Below, one piece after another: positions 35,427-47,804 of a DNA stretch of 64,000 nucleotides; the first letter of the stretch is position 1, and every line of letters starts with the position of its first letter. The translations under genes were made by a program, and so were the position numbers. The notes beneath the pieces were generated by a model. That model made no database searches and was not told the origin of the DNA. It saw only the letters and a list, made by a program, of their open reading frames with translations. Source of the stretch: Cotesia glomerata (lineage: Eukaryota; Arthropoda; Insecta; Hymenoptera; Braconidae); NCBI RefSeq assembly GCF_020080835.1, contig NC_058159.1, positions 15,563,101-15,627,100 of the forward strand. The letters are read 5' to 3'.

Positions 35427-38400
35427 TTAAAGATCTAAGATTTTTTTTGTTAAACTTTTCAATTTATAATTTTTATTTTTAACGCTCATTATTTTAATTC
35501 CTTTTTTTTTATTTATGACATTACTAGCTTTCTTTTTATACTGATTACTCATCCATGCTTTAATCGTATCTCTACTACGATCATTCAAGCACAGATACTT
35601 AGCTTTAATATCATCAATTTCTTTTAATGATGGATAAGTTCTGGTGATTATATACTCTTTAAACTCGGTAAAAATCACTCTTTTTTCTTCATCACTCAAG
35701 GGCTTCTTTGTGGATGTACCTATAAAAAAAAATATTTTTGTTAGTTTTTATTTTGTGAGTTGACAATCTAACTTAGTTAAATAAATTACAAAATATTGTT
35801 ATGAATACAATAAAATAACTTACAAGTTTCAGATACTGTGATAGTAGATTTTCTATCTTTCGGAGTACTCTGATTAAGTATTTGAGCATAATCAGTTATT
35901 ACAACTGAATTATGTACACTAGAAGTGCAGGGCAAATTATGATCAAACAGTATATCTGTCTCATTGGGAATTTCTACTGAATTGCTCGGTAAATTACTGT
36001 CAAAATCCGGATCAGTTTCATTAAGAGTATCGAGGTTATTTTTATTTTCAGTCATGTTAATAGAGTCTTCATATTCTACAAATTCATTTTGGTCATTTGT
36101 AAATATATCTTCTTTTTCGATTTCTTCATCTGTAACGGGACCATGCACAGCATGAAGTAATTTAGTTACTTGAACGATTGTTTTAGACTTGATTGGCCTT
36201 TGATAAAAATCCTTATGAATTTTTTCGGAGTGACCCATGTGCTTAGTTAAATCTGATAATACATTATCAGAAAGTTCAAACTCAACGCATTTAGTAGCGA
36301 CGTGTTTTCTCAAGTGGGTTCCACGAAGGAGCTCGGGCTTTTCAGCACCACAAGAAACCGAAAGTTCACGCAAAACGGCACATAAATTTAGTACTCGAAT
36401 ACGATTATTGACACCATTAGGCAGACCAAAAACGAAATCATTATCGGTAGGAACATTAGCTGATTCTCGATACCGAATAAGCAATTTAATCTCATCTACA
36501 ATATCATTACTAGCAATCACGGCAACGTCTTTATTTAATTTGCCACGTATTTCAATACGATTATAGTTCGCAGCAATTTTTTTACCATCATCATCCAATG
36601 TATTATATTCCTCTTTATCAGCATGTTCATCAATACTTTGCAACCGATCCATATCACTAATAACCATATTCTGAACATCACCGACTCGACGACGATTAAA
36701 TACCAGTAAATAAGCTGCTACTAATTTTGATGCTGCAAGCCACGTATGATAGTCAAATCTTTCTTTCAAAATATCAAAACAATTTTTCTTCGTAATTTTT
36801 ATATGTATTATCAGTTTTTGAATATCTTCCGTGATAGGCAAGATTATAATTTTATGGCGTCTCATTTTAGCTTGAGATTCGCTAGCAATTTTATTGACTG
36901 CAATACTCATTTCAGAATTGTAAACTTTTAGAAAGTTTGACACTTGTTTTTGCAATACCTCATTTTCTTGAACAACATACTCGGTTTCTAAAATAACTGC
37001 AATTTGTCGAATATAAGTTACAAGATTCAATGCAACTGCCGGAGCATCGCACACATTCTTCAGATAATTAATCCTTGCTACTTGCCCGATTGCTTTAATA
37101 ACAGTTTCAATATACTTAGGGTAGAATAGAATTTATTTCCTTTGCAGCAGATAAAAACCGTCCGATTAATCTTAATCTTGCTCTTATCATATTGTGTTGA
37201 TAATGAGGCGTATATTTAATACATAATTTGTTTCCGTACAAGATTATGAGCCAATCGTATCTAATTAATCGAACTATTTCATCATCTTGTAAGACAGGAA
37301 ATACGACTAACCTCAATATGTCGTTTGCATTTTTGTGCATTCTGCTTTCTATTGATTTTCCCATTACATAGTAAACTCGCTGTCCTTTTAAATTACTTTC
37401 TGCGCCATGTTTTTTTTACATTTGAAGATATGTTTCCTAGCGTTAGATTTCGTTAACGTTGCTAGACAAAACGAACACGTTATGTAATCAGTTGCAGCTT
37501 TTTCGACTCTTGGCCGACGACTCACTATTAATTGACCTTTATTGAAATTTTCATTCAAATTGTGAGTAAATGATCCATGGTTGCGAAAAATCGTCAAAAT
37601 TTCTTTACGCTCTGCTGAACCTAGAACAAGAAAATAGTCAGTTTCTATTGCGTAATTATATAAGTTTTATTAAAATAGTTTATTACATCTACACAAGCTT
37701 ATCAACAAATAACAATTGTAATGTCATTCAAAATTAAGTTTATGTATTTATAGAGTAGAAAATTCATACAGTATCAATTATTGCAGTTACAATAGGAAAT
37801 CTTTTGAATTAGAAAAAAATATATATTACTTGTAGCATTGAATATTATTATTCATAATGATTATTGTGTTTTTTCAATAAAAAAAAATCACATAAAATAT
37901 CATATAATCATAACAGTATTAATAATAACAATATTTATATTAATAATGATGATGTGTTCACATATAATCATCATATATTAACTGTGATATTTTAGTAAGC
38001 AAATGATCAAATGTTATTCAAGAAAAAAAATTTTTTTTTTTAATACTAAGTCATAAAAGTCGACTAATAATGTGTAGGTAATAATTTGACTGATAAAAGC
38101 TCGATAGATGTTATTAATTAAGATGCATTTCTTTTTATTTATTTATTTGTTTATTCAACTTAATGCCAAAGCTATGGCTAAATGGAAAATATATATATAA
38201 TAATATTTTACCTTTTGTTGTGTTGTTTAGCTTTTTAACATCTTCAATATCACGATGAACTGTCCTTATATGTCTTGGTAATTGACCAATGATAATTTTG
38301 TGACAAAAAGGACACGAGTAACCTTTTTTCCATCGAGGAACATTAGATAGTTGAACAGTCAGTTTAGAATTATCACAAGATCCTTTCTGAGTCGTCAAGC

Positions 38401-40995
38401 CAATCCCATTAGAGATAGCTAAGTCAAGTATTCCCAAATCACCATTGATTTTAGTATTTTCTTCTTGATTACCATTTATTGATTCGTAAGTTGGTATTTC
38501 TACTTCATCATCGCTTGGGTTGATGGGCAAAGTTGAATTTTCTCTATCTTCGGCGGAATTTTCTACAAAAGTTGAAGTCATGTCGTCCGTGTAATCTAAT
38601 TTTTCACTATTGAAATCATTAGAGTCTGATTCAGAGAGAGAAACATTATTTATAATTGGCCGAGGACGCAAAGCAACTGGTGATAATGAAGATCCAGCAT
38701 CGTTATCATTATCACTCATATCATCATGATCTCTCATTATGTCAACTGTTCTTCCATCTAATTGATAAGCCAGAATTGTGTTAAGTTGATCTGATATCTG
38801 TGAGAAATTTTTAAAAGTCCAAGGTATTACAGTTTCAACATTTAGTACATTCAATATAATGATATTGATTAAAAATTTTATTAAGGTAGTACTGTGGGCC
38901 GTAAAGTTATTGGTCATAATTTAATGAAATTTAGTACTTTATCAGAACATAACAAAGTAATAATCACATTAAATTTTTCAACTACAGAGACTTGATTAAA
39001 ATAAGAAAAATTTTGCGATTAATATCGACTCTTTCAAGAAATCACAGTTCTTTTATTTCTCAAAAGTAATGATCAGATTTATTAAGAAATCGAAAAATGA
39101 AAGAAAATACCTGATTTACTATTTCGTATACTTAAAAATAGAGATTCAGAGCATGTAAGAGCCATAATAAATAGAAAAAAAGGATGAAAAATGACCTCTG
39201 TTTCTTTTCTTCTAATGTAATTTTGCATAGGTCAGTCTACTACGTAAATAAAATGAGATTTTGCATTTAATATTTGACTCATGCAGCATATACATTACTA
39301 CCTTGAATAATAACATTATATTTTTGAAAAGTAATACAAAGTGAACCTCATAATTCGAAGAGTATTGAAGTATGTCTTTCTCAGAATCATAAAGAGTTTG
39401 AATATCATTTAAATTATCTGGTAATAATGCATCTTCAAACTCAAATTGCCTTTCACGATCATAGTCTATTGGAACTACTCTATTATTTCCGTCTTCAAGC
39501 TGCTGATTTAACGATCCACTCGACCCACCTTCCATATTCTGACATAATTGAACCTGAAAGAAGTAATTAAAAGTTATTCACAATATTTTAGATTCGAATA
39601 TTTCTACATTAATAAATTAAAATGTTTTAAATACCTTATTTACTTCTGCAATTTCTCGTACTGTAGCTTTCTTGTGAATAGCTGCTTCATCTTTATCATA
39701 TCCATGATGGATATCTTCATTTGATCGTTTTTTATAAGATTTAGTAATCATATCTGTGTCATTGTCTTGCAGTTCGGGTTGAATAATGACTTTATCTTTC
39801 GAATTTTGCTAAAAATTTAAGTAATTTAATTATGAGAAATAATTGAAAATATCAAGTGAATTAAAAAATTAAATTATAAAAAATGTAGAACTTATTTAAT
39901 AAGATAAAATTGATATTTGTGGATAAATTAAGAAAAAATAAAAATTCGTATTGAATCTTAATTGAATTACTAAGTGAGTTTCTATTATACATGTTAACGT
40001 TACGTTATATAACTCGTTTTAATATATCTGAATTCCTAATATTTGTTTCTTAGATTAAAAATATAATTGTAAAGAGAAAATAATGTATATAGTGCTTCAC
40101 AAGAACACCTGATAGGATGAAAAGTCATAAAAATTTATACTTTGACATATAATTATCAGTTTACATACCTGATATTGCTCTCTAACTTTCGGCGCATCAA
40201 ATTGTTGACATATCATAGGCTCTTCATCGTGTATTAGACAGTAATTTTTTGTAGTCGTATTACTTATGACCGATTCCATCCTCATTATGTCAGATTGATT
40301 ACGTAATTCCTTATGAAGTTCTTCATAAAAAACGTCATCAAAAGTTTTCTGAAAATTGTAAGTTTCTTTATTGTTTATTTTTTTCTGAAAGATTATTAAT
40401 TATTGCAGTCTAAATGAACGTTATACTAAAGGCTTATCACCTGAAAATAATTGATCTAGTTAATATGAATGATAAAAATGTTTACCTTAACTGACGAGAT
40501 TTCAGAGAACTCGTGAACAGAATTTTTAATTTTGATGGTTTCTTCCACATTAAATGAATCATCAGAAATATCATCATGGAGCTTAAAAATATCATTTTGA
40601 CTCGAATCCCGCTGAATATCACGCTTGAAATTTTTATTCAGTATTGCTTTTCCTGAGGAGTATCCTATTCGAGCCAGCCGAAGCTTAGGTAAACCTTTAT
40701 TCAATTTGTTCGAGATGTCGACCAAATTTTCATGATAACCTATGATGAGAAATTGTAAAAATTTTTTATGTCAACAAAAAGAAAAAAATTTGTGTACAGC
40801 AAATGTGTAATAAGATAATTGGGTATATCTATTTAAATAAAGTTATTATCACCCATTAGACAAATAATGATAGAATTATTAATATTCTCGATACTTACTG
40901 TTATCTCCAAGTAGCAAGCATTTTCTTGAAATACGTGTATGGTTTCTTACTACCAAATATTTTTTTAACACAGGATCAAATACTAATTTAGTCAT
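35427..40995 (-). CDS. Multi-exon Crypton-like tyrosine recombinase gene, two frameshifts
   Basis: Gene model from splice signals with matching phases: exons 40995-40899 (ATG; donor GTAAGT), 40739-40486, 40348-40169, 39808-39635, 39553 to about 39302, 38797-38212, 37620-35824 and 35719-35427. Exon 6 ends with a C2H2 finger (CPFCHKIIIGQLPRHIRTVH). Exon 7 starts with a CSFCLATLTKSNARKHIFKC finger, then the recombinase domain. Candidate catalytic residues are the Arg of FNRRRVGDV, the His/Arg of THLRKHVATKC, the His of MGHSEKIH and the Tyr of KDFYQRP. Exon 8 is a basic, Myb/homeobox-like helical tail. Exon 7 changes frame near 37400 and near 37125, so the copy may be damaged, or the assembly has homopolymer errors. 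The last bases of exon 5 are uncertain. The order of Zn finger, Tyr-recombinase and C-terminal helical domain resembles Crypton-derived genes; whether it is a transposon or a domesticated host gene cannot be told from sequence alone. Confidence 0.65.
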
Positions 40996-40999
40996 TTTT

Positions 41000-42750
41000 T
41001 GCTAATTAAAAAACACATTTAAGAATAATGCGTAATAGTTTAAACTAAAATGGCTATTCTTGAGACAAAAGAGCACCAACAATCTTTTTATGAATGTCTT
41101 CTTCACCTTAATCCAATTTACTGCTCGATTGAGGTAGAAGGACATGACTTTATCGACATGAGTAAATGTCAACACACAGAATGCATGAGATTTATTCGAT
41201 TTCTCAAACTATTTTTTTAAATTAATTAATTTGTCATGTCATTTAATGATTATCAAGAAAGTATTATAAAAAATTAAGTTGAATGTTGTTTTAAGAAATT
41301 ATTTTTTAAAATGTCTGCAATTTCTAGTTTTCTTTGAACATATATCTAAAAAAATAAATTAATTTTTTTTTAATTTTAGTGTAGAGGAATTTACTTCAGT
41401 TGACGTTTTTCTAAAATTAACTATAAACATGCTACGTTGAGTTCATAACATCAAATTTTGAATATAAATGTTGTTGTCTGTCCCAATATTGAAATAACGT
41501 TTAGAATTTAATTAATCATGAAAAAATTTTTATTTTCCACTTCTCTTCGAGTTGATTATTCTAAATCGTTAGAGCAGATAAGAGCAGATATACTCAATTT
41601 TGCTTCGATTAATTTAGTATTATTAGTTAAAAATTTACTCTGGTTATTAAAACAAGAGTCATTATTAAAATTTTCCTCAGAATTCTAAATAAAGAATTTT
41701 ATCTTCATATTATCAGGAATATTATGATGCTTTATTGATAAAAGCATAATTAACAAAATTTGCCATAAAATTACAAAATAAAAACTAGTGTTATTAAAAT
41801 TCAAAAAACATTAGGCGATTGACATGACATATTCAGTGCAATATCAAAATTACAATTGAAAGTGATAAATTTACACACATATATTTATAATATTTTTTTA
41901 AAATATTAATTTGCGATATTTACTATATATTGTAGTATTATAGTTGGTATATATTTTACATATATATAAGTGATATGAATTTTAAAATCAACTGATGTCT
42001 TTATGAGATAGTTGGCATGATAATAATTTTCGAAAATGTATCAAAAATCAATTAAATGTTGATAAATTACTCACCTCACGAATATATGTTTTAACTATCT
42101 TTTTCTTATAAATAAAATAATTTCATATTAATCAATATTTTGGATTAAATTATTCTGAGAATAAAATCAATTTTCAATAATGCCATTACAAATTAAAAAT
42201 TGAAATTTATACACAAGCAAAAAAAAATGTTTGTAGCATTGTTTGACTTAAAAATATGCAGTCATCTTAATAAATAACTATTATTAAAGTCATTTAATGA
42301 AAATAAATATTTCATGAAAAAAATATAAGCAAATTATCGTACGAGTAAAAACCAAGCTGCTTTGTTTAAATTACTACAAATAAGTTATAAGTCATAACTT
42401 ATGACATTAGGACTAATGTTATAAATAAATCAAGTATTTTGATTTAATTTTTATGTTTAATAATTAACAAACTAAACCATCTTGACACTAACTTTAAAAA
42501 AAAAGTGTCTAACTTTTTTTTTCATCATCCATTATTGAGTTTTCTTAAAATAATTCTTCAAATTGTAGGTTATTTATTCACTTGATAAGATTTTACTTTA
42601 TTAAATACATGAAATCCTTATGATTTTTAATAAACAAAATTTCAAGAAAGAGAGTAGATTCTTATTTCTGCATTTATTTGAAGCATCAATTTACTATTGT
42701 TGAATAATTGTATATTGTGCAAGTATAGTAGAAATTAAATTAAATTTCAT
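41000..42750. other. AT-rich non-coding DNA
   Basis: No gene recognised between the recombinase-like gene start and the piggyBac relic. It would hold the promoter of the former. Confidence 0.5.
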
Positions 42751-43365
42751 TTAAAAGGCTTCTTGACAGTTACAACACAATGTAATCATATGACTTTGAC
42801 ACATAGGTTTTTCACATTTGGAGCAAAATGAGCGGACTTTCTTGTCTGCTTTCCGAGGGCAGACAGTACATCGGACAGGTTTTTTATTTATTTTGTCAAA
42901 AGTTTTTGGTTGACATTTTATTGACAAATAATGAGCAGCATTATCACGCAAATCTCTTGATAAATATTGACAGGTGGCTCGTTTTTTTATTTCATCTTTG
43001 ACCAGGGCTAAGCCAAGCTGCTTTAAAAATTCTTTTCGAGATAATGTGTGGTTTACTTTATTATAGTGAATTATAAAGCTATTCAAACACGCTACGTCGA
43101 TAATAAAAAACAAGAGTTTTAATAAAAATCTGGTTGTCTTCTTAAGCATTGAGTATTTATGTAATACCTCATCGGATGTAAAGTCATGTGTATTTTTTAC
43201 TGTTTTTTGGAGTAAACTATCTAAATCAACTGAGGAAACATCAAATTTTTCGCAACTTTTATCCAACATAACATTACTGTTGGAATATTGTGAATTGAGT
43301 ATATAATTCAAAGCTTCATGATGGGTAATAGAGTTTTCATCGGAATTATTAAATTTCTTTTGGTC
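42751..43365 (-). pseudogene. piggyBac-type transposase, C-terminal part
   Basis: The frame, read out of the N gap on the minus strand, contains KLLFFIIDVACLNSFIIHYN, the helix that follows the last catalytic Asp of piggyBac (DDE_Tnp_1_7) transposases. It ends in the Cys-rich C-terminal domain (CTVCPRKADKKVRSFCSKC, then CQSH and CCNC), the zinc-binding region of that family. The catalytic core lies in or beyond the gap. Within the visible 200 residues the frame is open, so the copy could be recent. TTAA ends were not identified. Confidence 0.75.
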
Positions 43366-43465
43366 NNNNNNNNNNNNNNNNNNNNNNNNNNNNNNNNNNN
43401 NNNNNNNNNNNNNNNNNNNNNNNNNNNNNNNNNNNNNNNNNNNNNNNNNNNNNNNNNNNNNNNNN
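43366..43465. other. Assembly gap (100 N)
   Basis: Exactly 100 N, the usual filler for a join of unknown size. Confidence 0.99.
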
Positions 43466-44491
43466 ATGGTATACTTTTCCATTTACAAGGTCTTCATAAA
43501 CTTTTTCTATTTGGTAATGACGGCCAGCACGCCTGGTTTTACCCATAAACCTTCAGAATAAAATTCTTGGGACGATGCTTCAGCACCTGAACCAAGAGTT
43601 TCACTCCCAAGTTGGATAGATAGACCTAGAGCGATCTGGACTACAGTATCCAAGTCGAAAACCAAACCTTGAAATGAGGTATACACATTCCTCTGGTTAG
43701 AGGGCGCGTATTTGCGAATTTCATCAAACAAAAAAAATTCTAAAAGAAAAAAAAAAATTTTCAAAATCGGTTGATATTACACCTACAGTATTTATCCGAC
43801 AACCGGCTGATTGTTTGCGAAGATTTAAGAAAAAAAAATTATATATAATTTGAAAATATGTAAATGTATAATTTGGAATTTAATTTTGTAAAATTCTAGT
43901 TTTGGGAGTGCAATCGCACCTTCCTCTCAAAACTTTTAGTGCTATAGCACCAAAAAGTCTGGAAAAAAAAAGAAAGTGCAATCGCACCTATCTTTTATAA
44001 GGCGTTATTAGAACCTGGGTCAAGCTTGACAGAGAAAGTAAGTTTCTTAGAGTACAGAGAATTTGCTGACTGGTACTCTGCGCCACGTGTAGTTGGCTTT
44101 CAATGTCGCGTTACCTGATACGCCTTGAATTGTTAACTCAACAACAAAAAGATATTAATAGAGCAAAGCGATAAATCCTGTGGGTAACGCCCGAGAAAAA
44201 ACGTAGTTAATAAGAATATTGCGAGTAACTGCAAAGAAAAATTTTGTTTAATTTGTAGTTATAAAAAAAAATTTTTTCGATGATGATTTAATGATTTCGG
44301 AAAATTATAAAAAAAAAAAATAGGTTAAAATTTATCCCCTTTTTTTTTTTGAATTTACTAAACAAGATGAAGGGGAAAATTTTGACTTTAAATTTAAATA
44401 CTGATAATTATAATACACTCAATTTGACAATGATGGAACCGATTAAGGAATTTCGTGTCCGAAATCCCACCGCTGCCACCAGTGTTCTTTA
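43466..44491 (-). mobile_element. 5' leader (and possible gag start) of the env retroelement
   Basis: On the minus strand the 5' LTR (44492-45498) is followed, about 10 bases inside, by TGGTGGCAGCGGTGGGAT, which has the TGG start of a primer-binding site. The leader then runs down to 43466. It contains three GTGC-n-GCAC palindromic words (43910-44000). The minus-strand frame 43764-43507 is unidentified; it could be the beginning of gag or chance. Confidence 0.55.
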
Positions 44492-45498
44492 TGTTATGTC
44501 CGAGTGTTTTTAGAATGCGGTAGCGTAAAACGGGGAGGATGGACTAACAATGTAAAGAATACAATTTTTATAGATTTTGATTGTGGGAAGTTTCCGGATT
44601 GAAAAACCACGCCTCAGAAGAGATTGAGTGTACGAATTTGATCTAATCGCTAAGCGAATCCAAATATAGATAATAGAGCTTATACTTACTGTTAATGCAC
44701 CTTCAAATCCTACCTCCCTGGGCGGCTGCTAGCACCTCAGGTCGGGACTCGAACTTAATCTTACGGGTAGGTTTACGTTGATTCTTAATTTAAATAATGA
44801 CTCGAATATGTATAATTTATTAGTGTTCTTGTTTGTCACATTTTATTCCAAAATATCAACAGCAATACACAGAGCAACTTATATTATTTTCACTTATGAA
44901 CAATAGCAGAATTTACTTTTATAATTACGGTTAACGTCCAATTTGTTTCCTTGAGGAAACAACGCGCAACTCACCAAAAAAAAAATATATAACTTTATCC
45001 TAACGTACCGAACGCACTAAAGCTTTGGCGCTAGAAACAAATTTCTAAGAATGGATTTTATTGAATTATTATTGATTATAAATAATTCTGATTTGACCGC
45101 TGAATGCACTAAAGATTACACGGTAAATCGTGGCTATTTTTACTTACAGTATTATAATAAAATCTAAGGTAACGCTATGTCAAACCGAAGCTAAATGCAC
45201 CAAAGATTTAGGCGGCCGAATAGGTATACCTGGGGCGGATCGACTCAGTTAAGTGCAACTAAATGCAACGTAAATTAACTGAAAGAAGAACCAGGAGCCG
45301 CCTTGTGCAGGCGTTTTTAAAGACTCTTGTTGCTGATGCGGCAAGAATCCCCATCGGTTAATCTGTCCGATGGTTTCAACTGCGGTTCTCGCGCATTATA
45401 TTAACTATTATAATGAATTTGTATGTGTGGACTTTAGGCTTACATGCCATAAGAATAAAAAAAAATAAATTTAATAAATATACGGGGCGGACATAACA
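44492..45498 (-). repeat. 5' LTR of env retroelement (copy 1)
   Basis: A 1007-base unit with ends TGTTATGTCC and GGACATAACA, nearly identical to 59020-60026 (a T/C change near the start and single-base indels near 45000 and 45120 are what I can see). The PBS lies on its left, so it is a 5' LTR on the minus strand. GATT directly to its right (45499-45502) is the target duplication, shared with 59016-59019. Confidence 0.85.
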
Positions 45499-46711
45499 GA
45501 TTGTATTCCACTATTCGGTCATGAATTATTAAACAGTAAGCAGTAGTTTAATTTGGAAACTGTGCTGATAATTCAAACTCCAGACGCATATCTACAGGTC
45601 CAGACTTGATTGACTCGTTCTGCTTGGAACAGTCAATTATATACAGAGGTGCTTTATTCAGAAAATCTTTCTTAGCCAATAGTGGTTCAGCTTCTTTTCC
45701 ATAGTAAGCTCTTTGAAAATTTGTGTACATATCATACATCAAGGCGTACTGATTATTCGTAATGTTGAGGTTCAAATTTCCATATGGATAACTCTGATAG
45801 TTCAAGAACAGCTTAATGTCTGTTATGCTGCAGTGGTCAAACTCGCTTGCATTTTGATTCGATTGATTCTTTCTTGCTGTTTGGAATCCAAGGATGACAA
45901 AACGAGGTTTCTCAAGTTGATTTGTTGTTTTGATTGTCCAAATGTGATTGGTTGTAGCTGGTAGCAGTGGATACTCATACAATTCCCAAGTCCGAAAACT
46001 GATTGGGATACCTGGATCAGAGGTTATTTAATTCAAAACCACGATTTTTTGTTTATCAGACATTGTTATATATGGTACAATCTACTCAATTTTTTGAATC
46101 GTAATTGAAACATTTTTATTCTCAACAGTAACAACATAAGCATTTTGATCAGTATTTGATCTGATCAGTATCAATTCATGCTTAGCATTCACAATAACTC
46201 GTTGATAATCTTCAGCAAATCCTAGGATAAAACTCAGCGGTACTGAGACATCAAAGTAGCCATTAGCATTGGTCAACTTGTAATTATCTTCATTAACAAT
46301 CCAACCAGCATTTTCCAGAATATTTTGCTGTCCCGGACTCAGAGAAGCGTATCCTTTCATAACACTGGTAATACCAACATTCTCACATCTGTCAATTTCT
46401 ACACCATTCAACTCATAACGTATCTCTTCAAACATATAACAGACAGCCATGTTGATCATCTTTGTAGTAGCACTTACAGCAGTACCATCAGCTTTCCTCA
46501 TTCTCCCATAAAAATGTAATGTGCTCTTGCTTGGGAGCAAGCACAGATCTTGATGTTGAAAAGCAATCCTGATTTCATCACTGTTGTTGAACGTTGATGA
46601 TACGTATGGCAGGTGTGAATGAGCTTCACAGTGTGCAATAGACTCATAAAAAATAATCGATTTTTTTATATCTAAGATTTCCACCATGGTATTACGCAAG
46701 CTAGGCAACAA
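45499..46711 (-). pseudogene. Polinton major capsid protein, disrupted
   Basis: A double-jelly-roll capsid gene of Polinton type, which in intact elements would build an icosahedral shell. The N-terminal half is 46711-46082, with typical LLPSKSTLHFYGRM and FEEIRYELNGVEID segments. The C-terminal half is 45982-45548, with LYEYPLLP at its upstream edge and FLNYQSYPYGNLNLNI. Both are in one frame and separated by a TAG at 46082-46084 and a TAA near 46030. A further stop and frameshift occur at 45548. The last codons were cut off by the LTR element at 45499; they are found at 58985-59019. No remaining function is expected. Confidence 0.8.
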
Positions 46712-46721
46712 AAACTTATTT

Positions 46722-46883
46722 TTATCTTATGAATTTTCCACGTAATTTTAGTCCTAGACTTTTTAGGAAGTCTGTGTTCTGACGTGTTAACACTTTCAGA
46801 GCTCGATGGTGACTGATGATCGTTGGGCATGCTGCAATCTTTTTATACCCATTACCAGTCTTTGTCTCATATACGATACCCAT
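46722..46883 (-). CDS. Small Polinton ORF (53 aa) upstream of capsid gene
   Basis: An intact 53-residue frame, too short for most ORF finders. It is basic and ends with LTRQNTDFLRSLGLKLR. It lies 10 bases before the capsid start, and its ATG overlaps the stop of the preceding fragment as TAATG. Its position and the intact frame among broken genes suggest a real small virion-type protein; function unknown. Confidence 0.5.
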   Translation of the reverse strand: MGIVYETKTGNGYKKIAACPTIISHHRALKVLTRQNTDFLKSLGLKLRGKFIR

Positions 46884-47041
46884 TACAGACTCTTTATATG
46901 CAGTCTTATCGTTATAGTCTCACTACGGAAATTTGCTATTCTCCCGTCCTGATCAACAATGCGGAGCCTCAAGTTGTGTATTGCTCGTACGACGACTGGT
47001 AGGTAAATGATGTCCGTCGGCACTTCCACTATTTTATATCC
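46883..47041 (-). pseudogene. C-terminal remnant of a Polinton minor-capsid-like gene
   Basis: An open frame of 52 codons with YKIVEVPTDIIYLPVVV and LRLRIVDQDGRIANFRSE, the type of sequence found at the end of the gene before the capsid gene in insect Polintons (penton-like by position). It has no start and begins inside the tail of the PLA2-like gene in another frame, so a deletion has probably fused the two. It stops at 46883-46885, overlapping the next ATG by one base. Confidence 0.45.
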
Positions 47042-47475
47042 TGTTGGAACCCTCGTTTAACAACTGTCTTACGCTTCATTGTTTTTCTTTTAATTGTCTT
47101 ACGCTTGGTAATTGGTTTTTCTTTTTTAAGACCCATACCGAAACGTCTTTTTAACTTCATGATTTTATTTACACTCCAAGCAGCAGCTTTTTCACCAATA
47201 GCAGCGTCTCTCGCTTGAAATCGCTGCCATGCTTTCTCAGCAAGAATTTTATCAGCCTCGTGACGGGCTTCCAAATTTTCACGATTTTTCAAGTAAGCTA
47301 TATCGTGTTCCTTACACGCAGCGTCCAAAGGATTTATACCTGAGTCACCTCGAGCTAACCTATTGACTAAATTTGTACCCGGACCACAGTACTGATAACC
47401 TAGTATGTGAAGTTCAAGTGGGAGCTTATTGATTATCTTGTAGAACAAACCTTTCTCACGTCTGCTCTCAGACAT
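47029..47475 (-). CDS. PLA2-domain protein of the Polinton (parvovirus-VP1-like PLA2)
   Basis: A 148-residue protein. Residues about 27-62 hold the phospholipase A2 signature: YCGPGTNLV (calcium loop) and LDAACKEHDIAY (catalytic His-Asp with the Cys). This is the compact PLA2 fold also seen in parvovirus VP1 and in arthropod Polintons/adintoviruses, where it is thought to act on endosomal membranes. The C-terminal half is strongly basic, with KRKT repeats. The last residues may come from the deletion that created the downstream remnant. It shares a 75-base divergent promoter with the ATPase gene. Confidence 0.75.
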   Translation of the reverse strand: MSESRREKGLFYKIINKLPLELHILGYQYCGPGTNLVNRLARGDSGINPLDAACKEHDIAYLKNRENLEARHEADKILAEKAWQRFQARDAAIGEKAAAWSVNKIMKLKRRFGMGLKKEKPITKRKTIKRKTMKRKTVVKRGFQQDIK

Positions 47476-47550
47476 GTCACATCAAGGACTGACTTGATAA
47501 TCTATATAAGCCGGTGTATATACCCCTTGAGCAGAATATAATCAGCAGTC
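47476..47550. promoter_or_regulatory. Divergent promoter region of Polinton genes
   Basis: Only 75 bases separate the PLA2-like gene (minus) and the ATPase gene (plus). They contain TCTATATAAG (47501-47510) and GTATATAC (47515-47522), candidate TATA elements for the two directions. Confidence 0.45.
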
Positions 47551-47753
47551 ATGGATAACAAACCAAGAGCTCAGTTGCCAGGTATCAATTTTGATCAAAT
47601 TGTTCAAGGAACCGGTGTGAAAAAAGTCAAACGACGGTGCTTTACTTCCCAACAGTATACGTGCAGTGTTTTGCGGGCCATCAAACTGTGGAAAGACGAA
47701 TGCTCTACTGTCCCTTATTGTACATCCAAACGGTTTGAGGTTTGAGAATATAA

Positions 47754-47804
<51 letters not shown>

